Assembly (NCBI GenBank): GCA_014529385.2
Contig: CM043950.1
Coordinates: forward strand, 73,656,935-73,720,934
DNA: 64,000 bases
From: Adiantum capillus-veneris
Taxonomy: Eukaryota > Streptophyta > Polypodiopsida > Polypodiales > Pteridaceae
Direction of reading: 5' to 3'
The notes under the pieces are model-generated. The model was not told where the DNA came from. It did not search any database and saw nothing but the letters and a program-made list of their open reading frames with translations. Below are positions 1 to 10,070 of this stretch, piece after piece (the first letter of the stretch is position 1; each line of letters opens with the position of its first letter). The translations under genes and the position numbers were made by a program.

Positions 1-1569
1 GATCGTGGCTCGGGGTCCCACAGAAGAACAACAAAACTACTGTCAGTGCATCGCCGCTTGAATTCTTACAATTCTTCCTACGATTACAGTACAGTTAGAA
101 GAGAGCAAGTGGCTTCAATCAAGCAACGATACAAGAGCTTCAAAGACCATTACATTTCTTAGAATAGGAAGCCTCGCCAACAAATGCCAATAAGCAAATT
201 GCTTATACCAACATCTTGCACAACATAAATCTTTTCCATGCATTGACTGTGTATGCATAATAGGGCTACATTACAAGGCCTACATAGGCACAACTTTTAT
301 TTGCCCAAGCACAACACATACTCTTTGCGATACCCTGTCGTAAAGGATGACTCCAAATAGGAAGGGGGGAGGCATTCTGAATGCGGACCTAATATTATGA
401 CTATTAGAGGGCAATGTTTTGTGAGATGCATTAAAGTTTTGTGTTTTGTTGTGATAATTTTTTGACGAAATTTAGAGTATATGCCCTCATAGTAGTGTTA
501 CAGAGGAGTATGGGGACAAAATCCATATATGAGCCCCTAGGGACATGTGTATAGTGTACATAGCATTTAGATTTCTATTTGAATGATTTTTCTTTTGTTA
601 AGTTTTTTTAAAGATTTTCTTTGTTTATTATTAAGAAAAAATAAAAAATTCCATAATCCACATGAAGAAAAGACTGACGAGAGGCTGGAGCACTACAAAG
701 AGAAGAAGGTACAGGGAAACGATGAAACTTCACGAAGTATGTCTCAGCAGCCACTACAACAACCGAAAAAATTGTCACAAAGCAGTGTCAACATGCAACC
801 GACAAGTCATTCAAGTCAGAGTCGAGTAGCTAAGCCACAAAATGAGTGAGGTGTTAGTCCCAAAGCTTCAAGTAATATTCTCTGTGGTCTAAGCGTCTTA
901 GCTATTCTAGGTACTGCTCAAGCTAGAAGAGTTGAGCATATTTACGTTGTGTCGCTCATGCTGTTATAGGTGAGCAAAAGTGTCGAAATCTAAGTACTTA
1001 AGTATGGTGAAGTGAAGGAGAAGGTCCAAAAGACACTCACGTACTAAGCACAATGAGATATTAGCGGAGAAACTTCTACATCGCAAAACCCTTCTTGGAA
1101 AGGTGGAAGCTATTGAGACATCTTTTCATGTCACATGTGCTACATTTATTCCTCGAAACACCCACCATCTCCTTCTTTCACGTTGCATGCTTTTGTTGAC
1201 AAATTTGTCATATGCATATAGAGTGTCCCATAATTGGCACTTGCATCAGGCACTCTTTCCATGTTTCACCCAAGCACTCACCTTTCATGAATATGTACTT
1301 CATGTTCAACTGCTCAACTCCAATAAGAGCGTATACCAAAGGCATTTTTTTCCCACCGGGTTTTTTCCCTTTGGTCATCCAGGTTTTAGACCCTAATCTA
1401 AAGACACCTATCACCATCCTCTTGTACATATTCCTTCTACACCAACAATAAGGAAATGCTACTCAAATCAATTGACTAATGAATTGGAGCACCAATTTCA
1501 GATCATAGCATACTTCTCCTCAATGATGAGTCGAAGAATGGCCTACAATGACAAAGCTGCAGACAACAC
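1..1569. other. unassigned decayed intergenic DNA
   Basis: No coding region, RNA gene or clear repeat end could be recognised here. Short open frames (for example 583-849 and 1103-1396) have no protein-like composition or known motif and are probably chance. The sequence may be old transposon debris, but no terminal repeat or primer site was seen to prove it. Confidence 0.5.
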
Positions 1570-1590
1570 TAACAACATGATTGCACAAGA

Positions 1591-1851
1591 ACAAAGAAGT
1601 CCCCAATGAAGAAGAGTAGACATAAAAGTAATCAGAGGATCTCAAAAGATGAATGGTTATGATGATAGATGTCCGCTCTAATGGATCATAGTTCTTGTTG
1701 TGGTTAGACAAAGTTACAAGCAGTGAAACAGATGAAGCCAAAACAACAGCAAAGTGTTGACCGTCGGGTCAACAACACAACATAACTCACGAACAAAGAA
1801 GTCCTCAATGAAAAAGAGCAGACATAAGGGTAATCAGAGGATCTCAAAAGC
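1591..1851. repeat. direct repeat pair, about 59 bp, 202 bp apart
   Basis: The stretch at 1591-1649 is repeated with a few changes at 1793-1851; both begin ACAAAGAAGTCC and end in GGATCTCAAAAG. A second pair links about 1758-1785 with about 2449-2480, both containing GGGTCAACAACACAACATAA. The pairs flank the helicase relic, so a local segmental duplication or a repeat around an inserted retrocopy is possible. Confidence 0.6.
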
Positions 1852-2390
1852 TTGTCCTTGATAATGCGCATTGAATGCTCGACAGGGTTTTGAACCTCAA
1901 ATTAGAATAATTACGTCCTAGATTCGGCCTGACAGACAAACTTTGCATTGGAGTGCAACTTGGAGAAGTTCAGGGTTTAGCCATACAGTTTCTACAAAAT
2001 CCTTACAAAGTTGTCATTGGCTAACAAGATCAGAAAGCCAATCACTCAATTCTACAGATTGTAGAAGTTGTTTCTGAGAATCACAAATACTCCGAATTCA
2101 CAGATTTGCTGGAGCAAATGATGGATGGAGCTTTCTCTATCCATGATGATAAGAGTCAAGTTAAACGACATTGGGTTCTTTTTTAATTTAGATCTGGCAG
2201 TAGACCTATAATGACAGAAACAGCTGCTGCAGCTCGGAGCGTGGATGTGAAAGACATAAAGTTCGTCATCAATTATGATTTTCCTGAATCATGTGAAGAC
2301 TATGTACATCGGATTGGACGAACAAGACAAGCTACTGCAAAGGCTATAGTCTATAAATTCTTTACAACAACAAAACAACAGCAAAGACCA
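1852..2390 (+). pseudogene. DEAD-box RNA helicase fragment (DBP2/RH20-like), decayed
   Basis: Across all three frames the DNA reads as an ordered piece of a DEAD-box helicase. A decayed motif II region (LVLDNAH in place of LVLDEAD) lies at about 1855. It is followed by FEPQI at about 1893, RQTLHWSAT (motif III, SAT) at about 1935-1960, and VEVVSENHKY at about 2060. The longest clean part (2211-2390) has DVKDIKFVINYDFP and YVHRIGRT, the motif V-VI region that binds RNA and ATP. The last motif reads HRIGRTRQ, where the family has HRIGRTGR. Several frameshifts and stops (TAG near 1921, TAA near 2020) rule out function. The motifs follow one another with no intron-sized gaps, which suggests a processed retrocopy. 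The N-terminal helicase core is missing. Family assignment is firm; the exact paralogue is an inference. Confidence 0.85.
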
Positions 2391-3419
2391 CATCGCCATC
2401 GACAATTAGGTCATGTTGGGGACCACATGAACACGGAAGGGCAGAATGTTGACCATTGGGTCAACAACACAACATAACTCAAGTTTCGTACCAAAGTCTT
2501 ATCTTTTGCGAGTTATGAAATTCTGCGGATTATGGCTATAAACGTCATTTGTAATGAGTATTTATTCTAGTTTTAGAAGCCGGGGTGCAATGGCACTTTG
2601 AGACTGTAAATACAAAGCCATTTGACCCTTTCAACCCCATTTTTGGTTAAACCTAAGGCAGCCTTAGTATATAAGGTACCTAGGTCATTTTGTAAAAAAG
2701 ACTTTAATCATAATCAAAACTTTAGCACTGCCGTCTACTGTGTGTGAGAGAGAAAGACAGTGAGCGTGAGCTTTATCCTCTCACTACGCCCGGCTCGCTC
2801 AACACATTGGAAATTCGACTGCACCATTGTTTTAGTCTCGAGGAGAGCTACACAACAACGCCAAGCATTCCACGAGAGATGAAGCGCACACGCTGACGCA
2901 TCTACGAGATATTTGTGGCCGTAAGTGTATCAAACGATGTCTATTTTCTGCGTGCTAGTAGTCTATAGAATCGTGGCAACATAAGCTACGCATAGGTACG
3001 CATAAATTTCAGTTTCGGGCACTTTCAAAATTCTGCTCTGTCATCCTACGCGTTTTCCACAGATGGGTTTAGAGTGAGGGTTTTGAGTGTAGAAGCTTAG
3101 GGACAGGTGTATCCTAGTGAGGGGATGGTGTTCCTCATGTTTCGTATGAATCTGGCATGATTAGGTGAGTTACCTTCTGTATGTGTGTATGTGGCTAGGT
3201 GGCATAGTTGAGAGCAGTGAGGTTCTTGATTGTGGTTTAGTTGGCCTTCCTAAGTGTTGTATGTGTAGGATGGTCTCAGGCTGACAAGCTAAAGAGATTT
3301 CCTCCGTGTGCCTATCGTGTCATCTGTGTCCTCGATTGACATTATGTTGATCTAGGTGGTGTTTGCATGCACTTCATGGGTGTGTGAGTCGCTCCCCGTC
3401 CAACATAGTCCTTCGAAAA
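2391..3419. other. unassigned; possible leader of old element E3
   Basis: No coding region was recognised. A TATA-like run and an AG-rich segment at about 2665-2760 precede the E3 gag fragment, so part of this may be the LTR or leader of E3. No matching second copy occurs in the window to confirm that. Confidence 0.35.
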
Positions 3420-3577
3420 AGAACTCTCACAATGAATCTAAGGGTAAATCTTAACACGCTTGCTAAACCTAAGCTCACCCCATATGAAAAAGTTGCACAA
3501 GGAATCATAGGAGGATACATAACGGGAGAAGAACAAGTCATTTATTCTAAAGAAGGTCGTTGTTATCATTGTCACGT
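3420..3577 (+). pseudogene. left half of E3 retroelement gag, split in its zinc knuckle
   Basis: An open frame from 3363 ends in a CYHC pair at about 3561-3572, the first half of a retroviral-type CCHC zinc knuckle. The matching second half (GHIKSTC, in the same frame phase) lies at 33293-33330, after two large insertions. The two halves together give the exact CX2CX4HX4C spacing of a gag nucleocapsid. This identifies the interrupted target as gag of an older LTR element, here called E3. Its lineage is not known and its pol was not found. Confidence 0.75.
3574..3577. other. target-site copy ACGT left of E1/E2
   Basis: ACGT at 3574-3577 recurs at 12594-12597 (right of E1, left of E2) and at 33289-33292 (right of E2). 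These are read as target-site duplications. Four bases match; Ty3 elements usually make five, and the fifth base differs here. Confidence 0.6.
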
Positions 3578-4728
3578 TGTCAGGAGTTTTTTGGAGCAAG
3601 GGATTGCGCATATGTACATACCCATGCATGGTGCATCGAATAAAGGATTGCCCATTTTCCAGAGCCTGGTGGTTACGTGGGGCCCACATGTGTATAGGTA
3701 GGACACCATGTACATAGTGCATCGATTTTGATCGTTACGAGTACGAGTGTGTTTTTTCTATAATAATGAGGAGTTTCTAGTGCATAAAATTTCTCAAAGA
3801 AGCTATCCACGGAACGACGACATGAGGTAAGCAGGTGCGTCAGATGGCATCTAGTGGCGTCAGGAGGCCAAACGGGGTCAATACTTGCACGTGGATGAGT
3901 ATGGACACAATGTGGGTGTTTTCTTGTGATAATTATGCAGAAAGGTCATCATGAGGACCATATTTTGGGGCCACTTCAGGTAATGGAGGGATACATTATT
4001 GGAAAAAGCTGAGTGCCAGGTGTGCGGATGATGCAAAAAGGTGACAACTATGCACTACAAGGTCAGTTTTTGGCCTCTTCGGGGTCCATTTGAGGTCAAC
4101 TAAAAGGCCAAGGGTGCCCAAGTAATAAAGCTAAGTGTGAGAACTGAAAAAACTGAGAGAAGACTAGAGAAAACGTGGAGAGAAGAGGAGGAACAGCCGC
4201 AAGTGTGTTTTTGAGGTTTTTGGAGCCTGTTTTGGCCGTAAACTGCTCCTCCAAAGTCGGATTTAAGCACTTTGACATTGTAGACTGGGGTTTTGGGTTG
4301 TTCTAGACGCGATGTCACTGTCAATTTTGCCAAATTACTCACTCTTTTTCTGCTATTTTGGCTATGTAAGTTTCTCCTATAAGCAAAGCATTTGCTCCAA
4401 TTTGTGATTGTATCTGGCAAGTTTTACCTATATTGTGTGAGCTATTTGCCCCATTTGTGTTGGCCCAAGCTCTATTGTATCTAAACATCAGAAATTATCC
4501 TCTTTTGAGCTGAGTTTTTTGGGGGTGTGTGTGTGTGTGTCTCTCTCTCTCTCTGTGGAGTGGGCAAATGGGTAGTCTCTCTCCTCCCACTCCATCAGTA
4601 TGCTCCCTGTCTCGGCCAGGTGGGTTGTGTAAGCCGAGTGGTGCCCCACAGTGTGTGTCTGTGTATCATCCCAAGAGTGTGTGTTGGGTCATTATAGAGG
4701 CGTTATGTGTGTTTCCATCCCGCTCACA
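3578..4728 (+). repeat. E1 5' LTR (Ty3/gypsy)
   Basis: This segment begins TGTCAGGAG and ends CTCACA, and it matches 11467-12593 over its length with scattered substitutions and small indels (for example a shorter stretch near 12205 in the right copy). It holds an alternating GT/CT tract at 4519-4555. The primer site follows six bases after its end. The visible divergence between the two LTRs indicates an old insertion. Confidence 0.9.
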
Positions 4729-4734
4729 TTCTTT

Positions 4735-4752
4735 TGGCGCCCCCACTGAGGA
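4735..4752 (+). other. E1 primer-binding site
   Basis: TGGCGCCCCCACTGAGGA starts with the TGG expected opposite a tRNA CCA end and lies just inside the 5' LTR. Nearly the same site recurs at 42536 and 60101. The tRNA could not be named with confidence. Confidence 0.75.
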
Positions 4753-4801
4753 TCTTCTTCGAGTACCTTCTGCTTCGAGCTTCAAGCTTCAAGATTTGGG
4801 A

Positions 4802-4960
4802 TTACAGGTTGCAGACTATAGACTATAGGTTACAGGTTAAAGGGAGAGGTACAGGTACAGGTGATTCACACAGGTGATTACAGGTTGCAGACTATAGACT
4901 ACAGGTTACAGGTTACAGGGAGAGGTACAGGTACAGGTGATTCACACAGGTACAGGTAGC
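4802..4960 (+). repeat. tandem repeat, about 75-bp unit, two copies
   Basis: Two adjacent units carry GATTACAGGTTGCAGACTAT followed by runs of ACAGGT. They lie in the untranslated leader of E1, between the primer site and the leader ORF. Confidence 0.8.
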
Positions 4961-5550
4961 CGGAGTACAGTGATATACTAGTAGTGGTGTCACTGTCAAT
5001 TGTTGTGGGTATGCATCATTTGGTGCCTGTTTGAGCGCATTTTTTGTTGGTATTGTACGTTACTTGTGGAAACTGCCATTGTACGCCTTTGTGGAGCCAT
5101 ACTTGGTTTTATTTGGCAGTCCCAGCCATTTCTGAGACTTAGTCTGGAAGATAGTCATTTCTGAGACTTGACTATACGCGATTTGCATTAGCCTTCGTGT
5201 GAAGGTCGATAGAGTGAGGTTTTATTGAGCTGGGGGACTCTCAAATGTGGAGATCCTTTTGGTGATACAGGTAGCTGGAGCACCCTTTTTGTGACCTCAC
5301 CATAGGCTATGTACTAGTGATTCCTAATTGATGCTCGGGTTCTATTGTTGGCAGTTTATGCATACATAGAGAGTCTATATTTTGGGTTCACACTGCTCTA
5401 CTTCTGGGGAAACTCTGCCAAAAATTTTCCAAGTTGTGATGGCTGGTTTTTTGGTTTTTTGAGCCATTTATGCTGTTATGCTGTTGAAATTTTGGCAAAA
5501 TCAGAGGATAAGACACGTGTGCTTTCTTAGAAGCTGCATCATTGACTTTA

Positions 5551-5784
5551 ATGGATGATCAAAATGGCCCTCAATTCACTCCTTTTCATTTAACTCAGAG
5601 AATCTAGATAAATGTTCATGTGTCTAGGAAGATTTTTTTCCAGCAACGCATAGTCTTTATGTTCGGGCCAAGAAGATTAAGAGAGATCCTGGAATTTCCT
5701 TTGCCTGTTGTAATTCCGATGATTACTATGAAAAATCATTTGATGTTTATGTGTTTGTCCTCATCTAAAGTTGAGATCCATTGA
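5551..5784 (+). pseudogene. E1 leader ORF, one internal stop
   Basis: A frame of about 77 codons lies between the primer site and gag. It has one in-frame TAG at about 5605. It contains QQRIVFMFG and RLREIL and aligns along its length with an intact 71-residue frame at the same place in another element (60150-60365). The position of the stop here is an Arg codon in the other copy. No function is known to me. The conservation between two diverged elements suggests a real accessory protein rather than chance. Confidence 0.6.
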
Positions 5785-5871
5785 AGTTTTTAGGAATTGA
5801 GTCAGTCAAAAGTTTTGGGTTCTTGCACGTGTGTTCGAAGGGGTTCTCAAAGCATCGTAATTTGGGTAGCC

Positions 5872-7518
5872 ATGGATTTCTCTTATCCGAAGTTTCATGG
5901 AAGAAGTGATGAAGACGTGGAAGACTTTTTGGAAAAGATGGAGGTTGCCTGCATTAGCCACCAGATTCATGACTCGGCGCAGATGTTACGTCTTCTCCAA
6001 ATTTGTTTGAAGAGTGGTGCACGAGTGTGGTCCAAAGCATTTGAAGAGGAGTTGCGTGTGGCTGATCCACCTGTAAGATTGAGTTGGGACAATCTAAGTC
6101 ATGGATTGGAAGTGGAGTTTGTGAAGGTAGATGATCCTGAAAAAGTGTGGCAAGAAGTACAGGCTTTAGTGCAAAATGAAGGTGAGCCAGTAGATGCGTA
6201 CATACGTAAGTTTTCATTGGCATGGGAGCGGATGTGCAAGGCCTTAGCATTACAGGTACCGCCACCTGACATGATGAAGAAGGACAGGTTCTTGGCTGGT
6301 CTTTGGGAGAATATACGTTGGAGAGTGGAGCTAAAGAAGCCTAGGACATATGAAGATGCATCGGAGGTAGCAAGGAACAAAGAGTGGAAGATGAGCAAAA
6401 TGAGCCGGTTAGGAGTAGACTCTTTGCCCATGAGGTCTGAATTTCAGCCTATAGACTCTTTGCAAGGTCTCATGCCAAGGGTTCATCATGAACCAGTGGT
6501 TGTTGTTACTTCTCAGGTTATGCCAGTAGTGGTCACTACAGCAGTGCAAGATGATGGGCTAAGGCAAGACATGAGCCAAGTGGTAGATTTAATGAAGAAT
6601 CTCAGCCTCAACCTACTAGGTCAAGTGGGAAATAATCGAGGTCAAGGAAGGTTTGCAAATCAGCTAGGAGGTGAAGAAAGACCTAGGAATGGTGTTGGAC
6701 AAAGCAATGGTAGGTTCTGGAGGCAGACACCCACATGTTATAATTGCGGAGAGTTGGGCCACATCAGCCCGCAATGTGTTAAGCCACCAAGTATGGGGGG
6801 CGACATGTATCCATTGCTAAGACAGGTGCTAACTAGGTGTAATGATTATGGCATCGAAATTAAGGGAGAGGAAGGAACCAATGGATCAACCCAGGAGGAA
6901 AAGGGAAAGACAAAAGTGCTAAGTGTAGTCACTTTGGAAAAGCCATCAAAGCTAGAGGATACATTAGTGATGCCCATTGGGAAGAGGACCACAGAGGAAA
7001 AGGAAGGAAGAAGTGCCCCAGGTCCTAGAAAGAAGAAGGGAAAGAGCCATGAAGGCGAAGATGTCAAGGCCAAGAGGAAAAGGAGGGCTCGTCGCAAGTT
7101 TCATGTTTCGGATTTTCCAGTAGGGGATGGGCAATTAAGCTATGACTTGAAGGAGGATCTGACAAGCAGGAAGGCAGATGTTACTTTTGGGCAGCTTATA
7201 GAGATGGTGCCTAAACTAAAGCAACAATGGAAGAGGATGGTTAACCCAATGGAGAAAGAGCCAAAGAGAGGTTCCGTGAAGGTGTTGGCGATGGATGAGC
7301 TACCAGACATTTGTCCAATAGTAGATGTGTGGCATAAAAGAAAAAACCTTGGACAAGGTTATGTGGATGGTGGAGCCCAAATATGTGTCATAACACACTC
7401 ATGCGTTGAGAAGATGGGTCTCATAGTCTGGGGTGTCAGGTTTTCAGATCAGATTGGCCAACCATCAGAAAGTAAAATGTTTGGGTGTTGTAAAGAGCTT
7501 AGAAGTGGAAGCATATGA
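5872..7518 (+). CDS. gag: E1 gag plus start of protease (Ty3/gypsy)
   Basis: The open frame runs from 5797. The likely start is the ATG at 5872, where a protein-like N-terminus (MDFSYPKFHG) begins. Retrotransposon gag is followed by one zinc knuckle, CYNCGELGHISPQC, at about 6737-6778. A long basic and acidic linker follows, rich in Lys and Glu. The protease starts near 7360 with YVDGGAQICVI, where Ty3 proteases have a D-S/T-G-A active site, so the central residue is altered. The frame ends at 7518 because of a frameshift near 7430; the rest of the protease continues in the next frame. Gag would form the particle and package RNA. The gag part looks translatable; the protease is not. Confidence 0.85.
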   Translation: MDFSYPKFHGRSDEDVEDFLEKMEVACISHQIHDSAQMLRLLQICLKSGARVWSKAFEEELRVADPPVRLSWDNLSHGLEVEFVKVDDPEKVWQEVQALVQNEGEPVDAYIRKFSLAWERMCKALALQVPPPDMMKKDRFLAGLWENIRWRVELKKPRTYEDASEVARNKEWKMSKMSRLGVDSLPMRSEFQPIDSLQGLMPRVHHEPVVVVTSQVMPVVVTTAVQDDGLRQDMSQVVDLMKNLSLNLLGQVGNNRGQGRFANQLGGEERPRNGVGQSNGRFWRQTPTCYNCGELGHISPQCVKPPSMGGDMYPLLRQVLTRCNDYGIEIKGEEGTNGSTQEEKGKTKVLSVVTLEKPSKLEDTLVMPIGKRTTEEKEGRSAPGPRKKKGKSHEGEDVKAKRKRRARRKFHVSDFPVGDGQLSYDLKEDLTSRKADVTFGQLIEMVPKLKQQWKRMVNPMEKEPKRGSVKVLAMDELPDICPIVDVWHKRKNLGQGYVDGGAQICVITHSCVEKMGLIVWGVRFSDQIGQPSESKMFGCCKELRSGSI

Positions 7519-7784
7519 TGCAAAGGAAGTGGTTGATTTCCATGTGATGCCAGCGGGATTGGGAGCATATCCTATTATACTTGGTAGACCATGGTTACAT
7601 GCAGTGGGAGCTGTTCAAGATTGGAGATGTGGTACAATTAGCCTCTATGGAAAGACAGGTGCCAAGAAGCTATATAATATGGACACAAGGAAACGATTGG
7701 AGGAGCTTTATGAAGATGAGGATGAGTCTAGTCATGAAGACTATTCCACAGTGACTGATGAGGATAGTGATAGCACTACCAGCA
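7433..7784 (+). pseudogene. E1 protease C-terminal part, frameshifted
   Basis: This frame resumes the protease after the shift near 7430. It contains the conserved hydrophobic block AYPIILGRPWL at about 7567-7599, which corresponds to the ILG(R/M)PWL segment of Ty3 aspartic proteases. It ends in an acidic, Ser-rich linker that is cut by the MITE at 7785 and resumes at 8048. Confidence 0.8.
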
Positions 7785-8047
7785 GGGTGAAAGCATGTTA
7801 ACCTGTCATGCTTTTTCATGTCCCGAACAATGCTAACTAGTACAATAACTTGAGCTACATCTCCAAGATCTATGACATATGATATATCAATAGAAAGCAC
7901 TTGAAACAAGGAATCCAAATGTACAATCTCCGACAAGTTTTGATATTATTTGAAAAAAAATTACCGGATGCCCAACTCTTTGAAGATGTGCTAACTTGAA
8001 ACTGCTAACTAGCACAAAAAGCGCGACAGGTTAACATGCTTTCACCC
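7785..8047. mobile_element. 263-bp MITE with long terminal inverted repeats
   Basis: The ends are inverted copies beginning GGGTGAAAGCATG, with about 30 of the first 32 bases matching. AGCA is duplicated at 7781-7784 and 8048-8051. The element interrupts the E1 pol linker, whose acidic reading frame is recognisable on both sides. There is no coding capacity, so it must have moved with a transposase supplied from elsewhere. The superfamily is not clear from a 4-bp duplication and these ends. Confidence 0.85.
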
Positions 8048-9352
8048 AGCAGTGATGAGGATGCTGATGTTGCATTTCTTTTGATGGACAAAGGAATCCA
8101 GGAGTCTGGTTTAGTTGCATTTGCAAATGAAGTTGAAGATGAAAGTGAAGAGCCTTATGAAGTGATTGAAGGGCTGATGCAAACCAAGGTTGAATTGTCA
8201 AAGAAGCAGGAATTGATGACACAGATGATTAGTGGAGACCTCTCATCTATGGAGAAGGAGATATATTTGCAGATCCTGGCTAGTTTTCCTGATTTGTTCA
8301 TTACTTCATATGAAGAGATCAGATGGTTCAAGGGCAAAGAGATGCATATAGAGCTGAAAGAAGGTGCTAAGCCAGTGCGGCAAAGGCTAAGAAGGATGGT
8401 TCAAGAGTAAATGGAAGCCTTGCGAGAAGAGGTGGACAAGTTAATGAAGGCAGGGTTCATAGTCCCTGTGGAGACCACAAAATGGGTGAGCCTAGTAGTA
8501 GTCAGCCCAAAGAAGGATGGAAAGTGGAGGATTTGTGTAGATTTTAAACCCTTAAATGTAGCCACTAAGAAGAAGCCATATCCTCTTCCATTCATCGATC
8601 AAATCTTGGATTCAGTGTGGCAGGTTATGAGAGGTATAGTGTGTGTGATGGTTTTTCAGGCTATTTTCAATTGAAGATTGCTCTTAAAGACCGCACAAAG
8701 ACAACTTTTATTACGCCATAGGGTTGCTATTGCTACACGGTATTGCCATTTGGGTTTTCAAATAGACCATCTTTCTATCAAGAGAGAGAAAATTGGGTGT
8801 TGGAACCATTCATTGGTAGTTGTGTTAAAGCTTTTATGGATAACTTCTGTGTATATAGCAGTAGGGCTGAAAATCATAAGAAGCTGCATATGGTATTGGC
8901 TCGATATGATGAATGTGGAGGACAACTAAATCCAAAGAAATGTCATTTAGCACAGCCAAGGGTGAAGTTATTGGGTCATATGGTGTCAAAAAATAGCATT
9001 GAGGCTGATCCAGACAAGGTTAAGTCTATTATTCTTCTTCCATCACCTACGAGTACGAAGCAATTGGCAACCTTTATACACAAAGTAAAGTACACGGCGA
9101 GGTTTATTCCATTGTCTTCACAGCTCCTTTATCCATTACAACAAGTGGCAAAACATGATCCATTGCAATGGGATGACAAGTGTGAACAAGTGTTTCAAGA
9201 GGTGAAAGAAGTGTTAGGGGGCTTGTTAGCCATGCAGGCTCCGGATTGGGAGAAAGTTTTTTATGTAAATCCATCAGTAGGGGATGATGCCATTGGAGCC
9301 ATGTTATTGCAAAAGGGGAAGGGCAGCCATTATATGAGGCCAGTGTATTGTG
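8048..9352 (+). pseudogene. pol: E1 reverse transcriptase and first RNase H, broken
   Basis: The region reads as Ty3 RT in order: a linker, KDGKWRICVDFKPLN (8514-8558), then FSGYFQLKI (8655-8681), LPFGFSNRPSF (about 8740-8772), the catalytic box, and the thumb with LLGHMVS (about 8968). A TAA lies at 8408, a frameshift near 8620 and a TAG near 8718. The YxDD box reads FMDN, so the second catalytic Asp is lost. The RT-linked RNase H begins near 9150 (PLQWDDKCEQVF) and decays after 9360. This would copy RNA to DNA in an intact element; here it is dead several times over. Confidence 0.9.
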
Positions 9353-9539
9353 CAAGCCGAGCGAATTTGGTAGTAGACAGAAAATTCTCGAAAGTAGAGC
9401 TAGTGATGACCAGTGTATATTTGCTCGTCGACGATTTCGTCATTACTTGCTACCACGACCTTTTGTTTTCTTGGCAAGTTATGCCTTTTTGCCACAGTTA
9501 CTTAATGGCACTAACATGTCAAATGTGGTCAAGAAATGG

Positions 9540-9986
9540 GTAATTGAGCTGCAAGAGTTCGAGTTCTCTTTTTTAGTGGAAGATAGTACAAGAGGTACCC
9601 TAGCCGATTTGTTGACCTACAAGGAAAATCCCCTTATTGGTAAGGAAGAGGCGGTGAGAAAGGTAGTTGAAGAAGTGCCACAGATCAGCAATGCACATGT
9701 GTTGTTCTTTGATGGTTCATACGAAAAGAGCTATGATGCAACTTCAGGGGGTATAGCACTCTACGATCCAGAGGGGAAGCTAGTGTGCAAGAGAGGGTTC
9801 AAATTGGATGCTCATAGTAACAATGAGGCTGAATATGCTACTTTGGAAGCCGAATTACATATTTGTTTGAAGCATGGGGTTCGAAGGTTGAGCATAAAAG
9901 GTGATGCCTTGTTGGTGGTGAAGCAAGTGCTGGGTGTGTGGAAGAGCAAGAACAACGCATTGAAGGAAATGTGTTTCAGAATATAA
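9540..9986 (+). pseudogene. E1 second (archaeal-type) RNase H domain
   Basis: After the decayed first RNase H, a second RNase H fold appears: LFFDGSYEKS (about 9703-9732), NNEAEYATLEAE (about 9819-9854) and KGDALLVVKQV (about 9898-9930). These give the D, E, D spacing of the RVT_3 or archaeal-type RNase H. A second RNase H between RT and integrase is a mark of the plant Tat/Ogre/Retand branch of Ty3/gypsy. The domain itself is open from about 9540 to 9986, but lies behind upstream stops. Confidence 0.8.
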
Positions 9987-10070
9987 GGCCTGTTAAAATT
10001 TTTTGAAGCATGGAGCATCAGACACATTGAACGTTCTCTAAATAGAGAATCACATGGAGCAACTCAAAAC

